A DNA stretch of 22,181 nt from CAVDWX01 sp963612735 (GTDB lineage Bacteria; Bacillota_I; Bacilli_A; RFN20; CAG-826). The DNA lies in assembly GCA_963612735.1 (NCBI GenBank), contig CAVDWX010000099.1, positions 1-22,181 on the forward strand, read 5' to 3'. Both the position numbers and the translations under genes were made by a program. The notes under the pieces are model-generated. The model was not told where the DNA came from and ran no database searches. It saw only the letters and a list, made by a program, of their open reading frames with translations. Shown piece by piece: positions 7,307 through 14,445 of the stretch (positions within the stretch are counted from its first letter, which is position 1; every line of letters begins with the position of its first letter).

Positions 7307-7990
7307 TTACATTATAGTAGGACTAATTTTATATCTACCACTAATTTCATCTTGTTCTCTAATAAAACCGCCCTCGGTTAATCTGTTCATTAAATCAACT
7401 TTTTCACGATTTACAAATTTAGGGTCCCCTTCAATAAATTTACGTTTAAAATATAAAACAATACTTTCTTTTTGAGATTTATTTTTCATACTATTCCATA
7501 AATTTTCTAATTGTGCACTAGACATATCTCCAATAGAGAATAAAGTATCCGGGCTTAGTCCTAATTCTTTATCAGTTTTTAATCCTTTTGCGGCAGCAAC
7601 ATCAACATTTTTATAAGAAACCGCTAAAATTCCTTTATCAAACCAACTTCTATATTTGCCAACTAATTGGTCAAATTGGGTTCTACTGATAATAAATTCT
7701 TCCCCATAGCGAGTGAAATTTAATTCAACCCCTCCCGCTTTGGCGCATCCTAAACTATCCGAACAATAAACGACTGTAACATCGTCATTAGCAGAGGCTC
7801 TAGAATAATCTGTTTGATACATAGAAGAATTTTGTGAATTCTTCATTTCTTTAAGTTGAGCCTGTAGTTCACTATTTTGTGCAATTAAAGCTGCCATTTG
7901 AGCTTGTAATGCTTGTAAATCCAAAGAACCGTTTGATTCTTTATTTACTTCTTTTTTATTAGTAGTAGCTTTTTTATTATTTGTAGCCAT
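7307..7990 (-). CDS. Post-capsid structural protein with N-terminal coiled coil
   Basis: A 227-residue protein. The first 20 residues are basic and Asn/Thr-rich. Residues 24-50 form a clear coiled coil (LQALQAQMAALIAQNSELQAQ and on). A beta-rich middle follows (DDVTVVYCSDSLGCAKAGGVEL, about 68-89). The C-terminus is helical and ends with a winged-helix-like stretch (MNRLTEGGFIREQDEISGRYK). It is the first gene after the capsid terminator and has its own strong AAGGAGA. A coiled coil in this place suggests a virion or head-vertex protein that trimerises. I do not recognise a family. Confidence 0.5.
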   Translation of the reverse strand: MATNNKKATTNKKEVNKESNGSLDLQALQAQMAALIAQNSELQAQLKEMKNSQNSSMYQTDYSRASANDDVTVVYCSDSLGCAKAGGVELNFTRYGEEFIISRTQFDQLVGKYRSWFDKGILAVSYKNVDVAAAKGLKTDKELGLSPDTLFSIGDMSSAQLENLWNSMKNKSQKESIVLYFKRKFIEGDPKFVNREKVDLMNRLTEGGFIREQDEISGRYKISPTIM

Positions 7991-8010
7991 TAATTTTCTC
8001 CTTTTACATA

Positions 8011-8050
8011 CTGAAAAAAGACTCTAAATATAGAGCCTCTCTTTTTTCTT
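8011..8050 (-). terminator. Intrinsic terminator after the capsid gene RNA element
   Basis: CTCTA (8021-8025) pairs with TAGAG (8030-8034) around a 4-nt loop. An outer A-tract/T-tract pairing (8013-8020 with 8039-8046) crosses a 4-nt bulge. On the minus strand the hairpin ends in TCTTTTTTC. The A-rich and T-rich flanks make it look bidirectional, but only minus-strand genes are present. It would end most decoration/capsid transcripts before the connector genes. Confidence 0.7.
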
Positions 8051-8057
8051 TTTATTA

Positions 8058-8136
8058 ATAATATAAAAATGGTAATCTCACTCGTATAGGTAAGTAAGAA
8101 ACAGTTTCGAACCTGCTGTCCCATTTTTATTATTAT
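8058..8136 (-). ncRNA. Structured three-way-junction RNA downstream of the major capsid gene
   Basis: Read as minus-strand RNA, P1 pairs 8121-8136 with 8058-8072 (eight perfect pairs next to the junction, more beyond a bulge). P2 pairs ACAG (8116-8119) with CUGU (8101-8104). P3 pairs UCUUACU (8093-8099) with AGUGAGA (8076-8082), with one G-U pair that would be a C-A mismatch on the other strand. The P2 loop carries AGGU and the P3 loop ACCU, which are complementary, so the loops could kiss. Junction linkers are 0-3 nt. It lies between the capsid stop codon (8170) and the terminator at 8011-8050. I do not match it to a known riboswitch, ribozyme or tRNA. Likely roles are mRNA 3'-end stability or regulated termination (inference). 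Confidence 0.6.
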
Positions 8137-8169
8137 ATTATAAAATTATTTAAAAATAAAGCGTTTTAA

Positions 8170-9258
8170 TTAGTTTAAAGTAACTGTTCCATACTTTGCT
8201 CCGGTAATAGCTGCAATTCCAACCCTCATTGTGACAACTAAACCGTATCTTGTGTCTGAAGTTTCTTCTGGATTAAATGCTACTGTTGTTTCTCCGCCTT
8301 CAAAGACGACTTTGACTGGTTTGTTACCTGCAGCTGGAACAAAATAAATAACTTTATCATCAATAGCTAAATCAGCAGTACCGTTTGTAGTTCCTGGAAC
8401 TAAAACATTGTCAATAGCAATTAATGGTACGCCTAAATATTGATCTAAGTAGCCAACTTTATTCATTTCTTCACCGATTTGGACTTGGAAATTGCCATCT
8501 CTAGAAATATTACTTAAAGCGACAGCTGTACCGACAGCAACAACATTCATACCACCATTAGCAGCCATGACTCTTTGTTTTAAAGTCCCCCAGTTTGTTG
8601 GATCAAAACCATTAATATTATAAGCTCCCCCAAATTCTTTACTTGCGACTTTCATACCCTTAACAACTTTTAAGAAAAGGTATGCCATAAAAGATTTTGC
8701 AATCTTAACTGAGAAATTACCCATATCAAAAATGCCAGAAGCAAATGGATACCAGTCAATACTAGCACTAATTTCAATTGGACTTGTTGAGACAGTAACT
8801 TCTGTATCGAACATTGGTTGATCTACACCTTTTCTAACGCCTTCTGCCTTAGAATTGACTTTAAATAAGTCATTTGATTCAATTTGGAAACGTGGTGTTT
8901 CTCCATAACCAATTTGGTGGACTTCAGCTAAATATCTGCTGAAAACATCATTAAAGACTTCAGGAATAATTGCTGTTTGAATTTGAGCAATAACAGCATT
9001 AAAGTTATCTCTAACTGTTGTATTACCTGTAACTTGTCTGCTTGCATAAAGTGATAAACCCTTATTTTCAAATTCATTTTCATATCTTGTTCCTTCAACA
9101 CCTAATTTTGCGATGCCTTCGAGAACTTTTCTATTTCTTGCTTCATAATCTGCAGTTTTATTCCCTTCGTATGACATTCTTGCTAAGTCAAGAGCGCAAT
9201 CTACTACTGAATCAAAACTTTCGTTTCCAGATTTTGTATAATTAAAAATTTTTCTCAT
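8170..9258 (-). CDS. Major capsid protein
   Basis: A 362-residue protein fitting HK97-fold capsid proteins. The N-terminal ~100 residues are helical. The rest has E-loop-like and P-domain-like stretches, a long helix (VKIAKSFMAYLFLKVVKGMK, about 184-203), a loop GGAYNINGFDPTNWGTLKQR, and a beta-rich end VVTMRVGIAAITGAKYGTVTLN. 'LGVPLIAIDNVLVPGT' is the typical A-domain region. It assembles the icosahedral shell around the scaffold. It lies downstream of the protease-scaffold and the decoration gene, the standard order. A strong GGAGGG precedes the ATG and the decoration stop is 17 bases upstream. There is no extra long N-terminal delta domain, which fits use of the separate scaffold encoded at 9949. 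Confidence 0.88.
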   Translation of the reverse strand: MRKIFNYTKSGNESFDSVVDCALDLARMSYEGNKTADYEARNRKVLEGIAKLGVEGTRYENEFENKGLSLYASRQVTGNTTVRDNFNAVIAQIQTAIIPEVFNDVFSRYLAEVHQIGYGETPRFQIESNDLFKVNSKAEGVRKGVDQPMFDTEVTVSTSPIEISASIDWYPFASGIFDMGNFSVKIAKSFMAYLFLKVVKGMKVASKEFGGAYNINGFDPTNWGTLKQRVMAANGGMNVVAVGTAVALSNISRDGNFQVQIGEEMNKVGYLDQYLGVPLIAIDNVLVPGTTNGTADLAIDDKVIYFVPAAGNKPVKVVFEGGETTVAFNPEETSDTRYGLVVTMRVGIAAITGAKYGTVTLN

Positions 9259-9275
9259 CTTCTAGCCCTCCTTCC

Positions 9276-9809
9276 TTATAAACTGACAACTTCACATAAG
9301 TAAAGTTTGCCTTCTGATTTCATACCTGCTGTTAAATCTTTTGAAACTAAAATTTTAACAGCATAGCCTGAAGTTGGTTTTCCTTCTGCTGGTAAATGTT
9401 TGAAATCTGCACCGACCTTAGCATATTCTCCAACTTTTGGTTCTGATTCAAAATTACCTTCCCCTAACCAGAATTTATCATGTAAAGCTAATCTACGGAC
9501 TCTTGTAATTTGTCCAGGTAAAACTTTTAAATCATATAATTTGTTGCCCATTTTATATTTATTACCTGCAATTACACCCTCTGAAATGCCTGCATAGTCA
9601 ACAATAGCGACTTCATCGTCATCTGCAGCTGCAACAGCTTTATAAGTATCATATTCAACACCACCGTTGACTTCGTATGTATCGTCCTTGCATAAATCAC
9701 CTAATTTGACAAGAGCACCATCTAACATTTCGACGTCTGAAATAGCGTTTGCTAAGTAAGAATCGATTTGATTACTAATCATCTTACCGCTTTTAAAAAC
9801 ATTAGCCAT
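9276..9809 (-). CDS. Probable capsid decoration/stabilisation protein
   Basis: A 177-residue, beta-rich protein without Trp-rich or catalytic motifs. Strands recur around DDTYEVNGGVEYDTYK, NKYKMGNKLYDLKVLPGQ and GEYAKVGADFKHLPA. It lies between the protease-scaffold and the capsid gene, the usual place for decoration or head-stabilising proteins. The gene begins after a terminator (9842-9885) and carries an AAGGAGAATAAAAAT leader matching that of the tail-tube-like gene, which implies strong translation. The protein would sit on the capsid surface. Alternatives are a second scaffold component or a fibre, but size and position favour decoration. Confidence 0.65.
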   Translation of the reverse strand: MANVFKSGKMISNQIDSYLANAISDVEMLDGALVKLGDLCKDDTYEVNGGVEYDTYKAVAAADDDEVAIVDYAGISEGVIAGNKYKMGNKLYDLKVLPGQITRVRRLALHDKFWLGEGNFESEPKVGEYAKVGADFKHLPAEGKPTSGYAVKILVSKDLTAGMKSEGKLYLCEVVSL

Positions 9810-9841
9810 ATTTTTATTCTCCTTTATTTTCCTATAATATA

Positions 9842-9885
9842 TTAAAAACCGAATTGAGTTTTTATGTTATAAAAACCAACTTCGG
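9842..9885 (-). terminator. Terminator between protease-scaffold and decoration genes
   Basis: On the minus strand CCGAA (9881-9885) pairs with TTCGG (9849-9853). Inner pairs (3 bp, then 7 bp) extend the helix, with two single-base bulges and a 5-nt loop, and TTTTTAATAT follows. This is a good intrinsic terminator. Partial read-through, or a promoter I cannot place with confidence, must supply decoration and capsid mRNA. Confidence 0.75.
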
Positions 9886-9948
9886 CTGATTAGTTTTTAA
9901 ACTTTAATCTTCCTCACTCGGATTTTTAATCAATAAATTTTGATTACT
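9886..9948 (-). promoter_or_regulatory. Leader with mutually exclusive pairings before the terminator
   Basis: On the minus strand three short boxes follow the scaffold stop: TAATCA (9941-9946), TGATTA (9927-9932), TAATCA (9887-9892). The middle box can pair with either neighbour. Pairing with the first gives a 7-bp hairpin with a 6-nt loop. Pairing with the last encloses two small hairpins beside the terminator. Such alternatives can act as switches, but A+T-rich DNA makes short matches common. Confidence 0.3.
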
Positions 9949-11580
9949 TTATTTATCTAAGTAATCATTTAACTTAGACCAACGGTCTATTTTCTTTTCT
10001 GAAACTTTCTTATCTACAAAGATACTTTGTGTATCTGGAGCTGTAAGAGGTGCGCTAAAACTTATTGTAGCTTTAACCCCCGCATTAGTTTCTTTATCAC
10101 TATCTTTTTTTGCATCAAAAGCAGCAACAGCAACTTCAACTTTTAAATCTTTGATATTTGAAATTTCAGATTTTTCGCATTTTTCTCTAAACTCTTTAGA
10201 AACTTTTTCATCTAAATCTGCAGAATCAATTAATTCATAAGCTTCTTTTAAGAAATCTTTATGTTCATAATCTGCAACTTTCTTTTTCTTTTCTTCTAAA
10301 GATTTTAGTAATTCTACCTTTTCATTTAAAATAGTTTCATAATCTTTCTTAAGATTTTCATATTTTTCATGAAGTTCTTCTAAATTTTTTCTGGTTTCTT
10401 CTAATAAAACTGTTGTGCTAGCTAAAGATTGAGATAATTTTTCTTTTTCATCATCTTTCTTATCTTCTTTTTTACTTTCATCTTTATCCTCTTCATCTTT
10501 TTTTGAATAATCTAAAGAATCACTAGACTCAGAATTATCTTCTTGTAAGTTTTGACAAACTTTAGATTCATCTTCTCTATTTTCGTCTTTATTGTCTTTT
10601 TTACTATCGCCATCATGAACATCATGGTTGTCTTCGTCTTTATTATCTCCCCTACAATCTTCACAATCTGCATTATGTTCTACTTTTTCTTTATCACACT
10701 CGCAAGGATTCTTGCCACATTCTGGGCATAAGTTTCCTTTATTATCGTCTTCAAAATTTTCAGTAGAAACATTTTGCTCTGTATTATCTACAGAATCGAC
10801 ATTATTAGAAGCTTCTAAAGACTCATTTTGTAAAATCTCTTCATTTGTATTCACTTGAGAGTCCTCCTTTTCTTCCACAGAGCCATTTAACTCTTTTTCA
10901 TAGGCTAAACGTAAGCTCTTTTGTTGTGCAGAATATAATTCGCGACTCATTACGTCGACAACAGATAATTCTGCATTTTCAATACCCGGTTCAACTTTAA
11001 CCCCGTTACGACTACCTAAAATAGTAACTCCGACAAGATTAAAAGCATTAATTTTCATAACGCCATTGTCAAGTATTTCATAATCAGTGATATCAACTTC
11101 TACCGAAATATTTTTAGCTGAACCACCATTTTTTTGTGCATTTATTGCATCTTTGATTAAACGTTTTGCTTGTTTAAAACAATATTGTGTCCATAAAGCA
11201 CAAGTAAATGTAACCCATGATAAGCCATTCTCATCTTCAACAATTTTAACTTCATCAGACTGGCGGATAAAACCTAAAATACGCTCCCCTTTTTTGCCGA
11301 GAGTATCCCAATAATCTTCTCCGGTCTCTGAGTCATATTGCCAATCGCCGTTATGACTTACAAAGTCTCCATTTTCAAAATAGCCTAAAATAGGCTTATC
11401 TACGAAAGTACCTATAGATTTCTCCATAGATTCTCTTGTAAACCAAGAATTGTTTCTATTTGGGTTAGCACTACTAATTGCTTTCATAGATAATTCTAAG
11501 AAATCTTTTTTTAAAAGTTTGCCAAGCTGTATTTGACTTGCATCAACTTCTAAAAACATTTTTTTATTGTTGTTATCCAT
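9949..11580 (-). CDS. Prohead protease fused to an acidic scaffold-like tail
   Basis: A 543-residue protein in three parts. Residues 1-215 match a prohead serine protease layout: KPILGYF with VSHNGDW (His76 as likely catalytic base), and NISVEVDI (Ser159 as likely nucleophile). Residues 235-380 are a highly acidic Asp/Glu/Asn/Ser linker containing a Cys cluster (CPECGKNPCECD at 285-296, then CEDC at 306-309) that could bind zinc. Residues 380-436 are a coiled coil (ETRKNLEELHEKYENLKKDY), and a helical end follows. The protease plus scaffold in one chain would direct capsid assembly, then be cut out. The gene sits between the portal and capsid genes as expected. The Cys cluster is odd for a scaffold. 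Catalytic residues are assigned by eye. Confidence 0.7.
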   Translation of the reverse strand: MDNNNKKMFLEVDASQIQLGKLLKKDFLELSMKAISSANPNRNNSWFTRESMEKSIGTFVDKPILGYFENGDFVSHNGDWQYDSETGEDYWDTLGKKGERILGFIRQSDEVKIVEDENGLSWVTFTCALWTQYCFKQAKRLIKDAINAQKNGGSAKNISVEVDITDYEILDNGVMKINAFNLVGVTILGSRNGVKVEPGIENAELSVVDVMSRELYSAQQKSLRLAYEKELNGSVEEKEDSQVNTNEEILQNESLEASNNVDSVDNTEQNVSTENFEDDNKGNLCPECGKNPCECDKEKVEHNADCEDCRGDNKDEDNHDVHDGDSKKDNKDENREDESKVCQNLQEDNSESSDSLDYSKKDEEDKDESKKEDKKDDEKEKLSQSLASTTVLLEETRKNLEELHEKYENLKKDYETILNEKVELLKSLEEKKKKVADYEHKDFLKEAYELIDSADLDEKVSKEFREKCEKSEISNIKDLKVEVAVAAFDAKKDSDKETNAGVKATISFSAPLTAPDTQSIFVDKKVSEKKIDRWSKLNDYLDK

Positions 11581-11594
11581 GTCTTCCCCCTCTT

Positions 11595-12044
11595 TTAAAT
11601 CTCAACTTTATACTCTTTCTTTTTGAATAAATCTTCACTAGGAAGAGCATCAAATTCTTTTATTAACCCTTCTACGAAAGAGTTTCCGCCTAATTTAACA
11701 TAACAATCATATAAATGATGTATATTGGAATAATCTCGTTCATCGCGATATCCTTTACTACAACATTCATGATAACAGTTTAAAATATCATTTCTAAGAG
11801 TGCAAACCACTCCTTCATTGATAACATTAATCTTGTCAGAAACTGAATCAACTTTTTCTGTTAATTCTTTCGTTTCTTCTCGAATTATTTTTCTTAAACT
11901 CTCTTCTTGTTCATTATTTTTTAATTCGTTCAAGTGTTCGTATTTTCTTACGACTTTTTCATGTACACTCTTCCAAATTAACCCAAAAATACTCGAGACA
12001 CTTAGAAGAGTTAGTATAGTTATAAGTATTTCATACCACTGCAT
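11595..12044 (-). CDS. Membrane-anchored coiled-coil phage protein
   Basis: A 149-residue protein. One membrane helix spans about 5-25 (EILITILTLLSVSSIFGLIW) with few residues before it. A charged coiled coil runs to about 78 (RKIIREETKELTEKVDSVSD). A globular end contains DILNCYHECCSKGYRDERDY and YVKLGGNSFVEGLIKEFDALP. This ending resembles a small protein common in Firmicutes phages, whose role I cannot name. Its place between the portal and protease genes suggests early head assembly at the membrane, or membrane disruption if it is holin-like. CysCys at 94-95 is notable. An AAGGAGC precedes the ATG. Function unproven. Confidence 0.55.
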   Translation of the reverse strand: MQWYEILITILTLLSVSSIFGLIWKSVHEKVVRKYEHLNELKNNEQEESLRKIIREETKELTEKVDSVSDKINVINEGVVCTLRNDILNCYHECCSKGYRDERDYSNIHHLYDCYVKLGGNSFVEGLIKEFDALPSEDLFKKKEYKVEI

Positions 12045-12137
12045 TTTTTTTGCTCCTTTTTACTTTACAGTATAATTTCCTTTCACTTCCTAAAAGCCGA
12101 GTATTTTTGTTATAATCGTACTTTTTAACGAAAAATT

Positions 12138-14009
12138 TTAATGTTCTCTGTTATCAGAGATATTATCCCCTCTATCTCTAGAAGCCGCAGTAGATTCGTT
12201 ATCTACTTCGCTATCATCCATAGCAGGACGCCCAGCACCTTCGCTCTCTTCTTCTCCACCCTCAGCCGTAGCATCTTGTTGCCCTTGAGCAATTTCAGCA
12301 TTCTTTAGTTGAGTATAAGTCATAAAATCTTCATAGAACCCTAAAGATTTTATATAATTTGTAAGAGCTTTGGTATCTCTCATAGAGATTCCTTCAGCAG
12401 ACATTAATTTTGGTAATAAAGCAACATTACCATTTGCGACAATTTCTTTTAGATATTTTTTATCATTATCGTTATTAAATACATCACCCCAAATACGAAT
12501 TTTCCAAGTATATTTAAACCCTAATTTATGTTGTAAAATAAAATTCATTACCTGTTCAAATTGCAGAGTGACATAACGTTGTTGCGAGGCTGCTAATTGC
12601 TTAGCAACTGTAATTTGTGCAACGTTTGGTTTGTCAGTTGTGATAACCAACCCGCCTTCACCTGCAGATTCTAAAAAGTTATTTGTGGCGCTACTAATAA
12701 TCTCAGATGAGTTAACATCTGTAGATAATTGTTGCAATTTCATATTTTTAGCTGGCCATAACCATGCTTCAATATTAGTTGAAGTTCTATCATTGAATGT
12801 ATCCATATACCCACGCAATGTTTCTGGCATAAAAACAGTTTCATTTTTACCAGCCCTTGTAGGGATAGTCTCCATTTCTCCAGTCAAAACAGCTGTGAGA
12901 GGTGTGCTAGCAATCAATCCAGCCAATTGACCATAGTCTGTTAACTCTTGTAATTTTAACATTAACCCCATTGTATCTGGCGCCATCCAAGGGTGTGAAT
13001 TATCGCTCCCAAAAGTAAAACACATATCATAAGGCAAACGAAGCCAGAACATATAACTAGCTTGTTTTCCTCTTTTCAATGCTTCGATAGATGTTTTATA
13101 AACTTCTCCACCATAAGCAAATGAATAATGTGCTGCATTCCCAAGATTAAGTTTATATTTTTTTGTTATATCATCAATCTCGATAACACCAGTTTCAATC
13201 ATATTTTCCCAAGCCGCAACCATAAAATCACCAAAATCGCTAGGACTATTGGCGATATCTAAGAAATACATCATATCAAAGGATATTGTGTACCCTAATT
13301 GTCCTTTACCTGTGATTTTAATCCAATCTGTTGGCATTTTTTGCAATGTACAAAAAGCTGTTTGTTTATTCTTTCCTGAACCAACAAATTTATTTCTTAA
13401 TAAATAACTAGCTTTACCTTCTCTTTTAACTTCTAACCCAATCGTTTTAAAAGTATTAGGGATATTAAAAGTTTCAAGCCAATTTTCGACTAATTTGTCT
13501 TCTTGTTTAAAATCATCTTTATCATATCCTCCATCACTATCTAATAGTTCTGGTATAACATAATAATGATATTGTGGGATATCTGCAGCTCGACGTAATA
13601 TCCCATAATAGATTTGTTGACTAGCACTATTAGCCCATCCTAGTCCACGAAGTTCTGATTCATGGTTAGCTGGATTTTCTAAAAAACTGCCGATATCAAC
13701 TTTACTATATTTTTTACTTTGAGTGTACAAATTCTTTAAACGTTGATTTTGCAAAAATGGATTAAGTTTATTCCATTTTTCTGCGACAACACCAATTCCA
13801 CTAGTTCCTTCAAGTGAAACCATATTGTCAAAAGTTTTCTTCCAACGATCATTAATTTGTTTAATGGTATATTCTGTTGTACCACCTTTACTCATATCTA
13901 ATCTTTCTTGATTAGCTTCATTTAAAACTTCTTCTTGCTGTTCAACTTTAGTTGGACGCCCGAGTTTTTTTACTGGTTGCGTTTGCTTTTTATTCTTGTT
14001 TTTGCCCAT
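12138..14009 (-). CDS. Portal protein
   Basis: A 623-residue protein in the portal slot, downstream of the terminase large subunit and upstream of the protease-scaffold. A basic, flexible N-terminus (MGKNKNKKQ, KKLGRPTK) precedes the core. The core has helix-rich wing-like segments (NSASQQIYYGILRRAADIPQ, about 127-146), strand pairs such as FCTLQKMPTDWIKITGKGQLG, and later a long helix (AQITVAKQLAASQQRYVTLQ) that could be the stem region. The C-terminus is acidic and Gly/Ser-rich (AEGGEEESEGAGRP). Portals form the dodecameric gate used in packaging and ejection. The start is inside the upstream ORF (20-base overlap) with GGAGG nearby. The role is inferred from size, context and pattern. No Cys-rich or enzyme motif is seen. 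Confidence 0.75.
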   Translation of the reverse strand: MGKNKNKKQTQPVKKLGRPTKVEQQEEVLNEANQERLDMSKGGTTEYTIKQINDRWKKTFDNMVSLEGTSGIGVVAEKWNKLNPFLQNQRLKNLYTQSKKYSKVDIGSFLENPANHESELRGLGWANSASQQIYYGILRRAADIPQYHYYVIPELLDSDGGYDKDDFKQEDKLVENWLETFNIPNTFKTIGLEVKREGKASYLLRNKFVGSGKNKQTAFCTLQKMPTDWIKITGKGQLGYTISFDMMYFLDIANSPSDFGDFMVAAWENMIETGVIEIDDITKKYKLNLGNAAHYSFAYGGEVYKTSIEALKRGKQASYMFWLRLPYDMCFTFGSDNSHPWMAPDTMGLMLKLQELTDYGQLAGLIASTPLTAVLTGEMETIPTRAGKNETVFMPETLRGYMDTFNDRTSTNIEAWLWPAKNMKLQQLSTDVNSSEIISSATNNFLESAGEGGLVITTDKPNVAQITVAKQLAASQQRYVTLQFEQVMNFILQHKLGFKYTWKIRIWGDVFNNDNDKKYLKEIVANGNVALLPKLMSAEGISMRDTKALTNYIKSLGFYEDFMTYTQLKNAEIAQGQQDATAEGGEEESEGAGRPAMDDSEVDNESTAASRDRGDNISDNREH

Positions 14010-14421
14010 TTTTATTCTCTGCCTCCTCCCTCAGTTTAGCATCTTTATATTTTTTTATTTTATCAATTTCCTCATTTAATAAATCAAGACCTTTATCAAC
14101 TTCTGCTAACATCTGCTGATTCTCTTTCTCATATTTATTATAATTGATTTTTACTAATTTATCTAAAATCCAATAAGTTATTAAATCTTCATCTGTTGGT
14201 TGATTGTTCTTCCCATATATTTCAATATAGAATTGTTTAAAACCATCTGATTTTAAAATTTTTTTAACTTTCTTTTCATCTATAGAATAATCATCTGTAT
14301 TACTAAAATAAAGATTATTATCTTTCCATAAGAAATCTCCATAGATTACAAGATCTTCGAATAATTTACTTAAATTAGCATTAGAGTCATTAAAATTTGT
14401 ATTAATCTTGCAACAAATCAT
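13990..14421 (-). CDS. Small helical protein between terminase and portal, unrecognised
   Basis: A 143-residue protein: a short N-terminal beta part (MICCKINTNFNDSNAN, GDFLWKDNNLYFSNTDDYSI) followed by charged helices (DEKKVKKILKSDGFKQFYIE, then LAEVDKGLDLLNEEIDKIKK). It lies directly between terL and portal, and its end overlaps the portal start by 20 bases, so portal translation is likely coupled to it. AAGGAGATC precedes the ATG. I do not recognise a family. Position suggests a head-assembly accessory factor, but this is only context. Confidence 0.55.
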   Translation of the reverse strand: MICCKINTNFNDSNANLSKLFEDLVIYGDFLWKDNNLYFSNTDDYSIDEKKVKKILKSDGFKQFYIEIYGKNNQPTDEDLITYWILDKLVKINYNKYEKENQQMLAEVDKGLDLLNEEIDKIKKYKDAKLREEAENKNGQKQE

Positions 14422-14445
14422 TAATTTTGATCTCCTTACCTTTTA

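Noticed and set aside
8101..8120. tRNA suspected from a TTCGAA T-loop-like motif
   Set aside because: No acceptor stem, anticodon arm or D arm can be drawn; it instead belongs to P2 of the three-way junction.
8058..8136. Hammerhead ribozyme or purine riboswitch
   Set aside because: The hammerhead CUGAUGA core is absent and the purine-riboswitch junction and loop sequences do not match.
12045..12137. Promoter candidate (TATACT or TATAAC) between portal and the membrane-anchored protein gene
   Set aside because: No acceptable -35 element at 16-18 bases; A+T-rich DNA gives such hexamers by chance.
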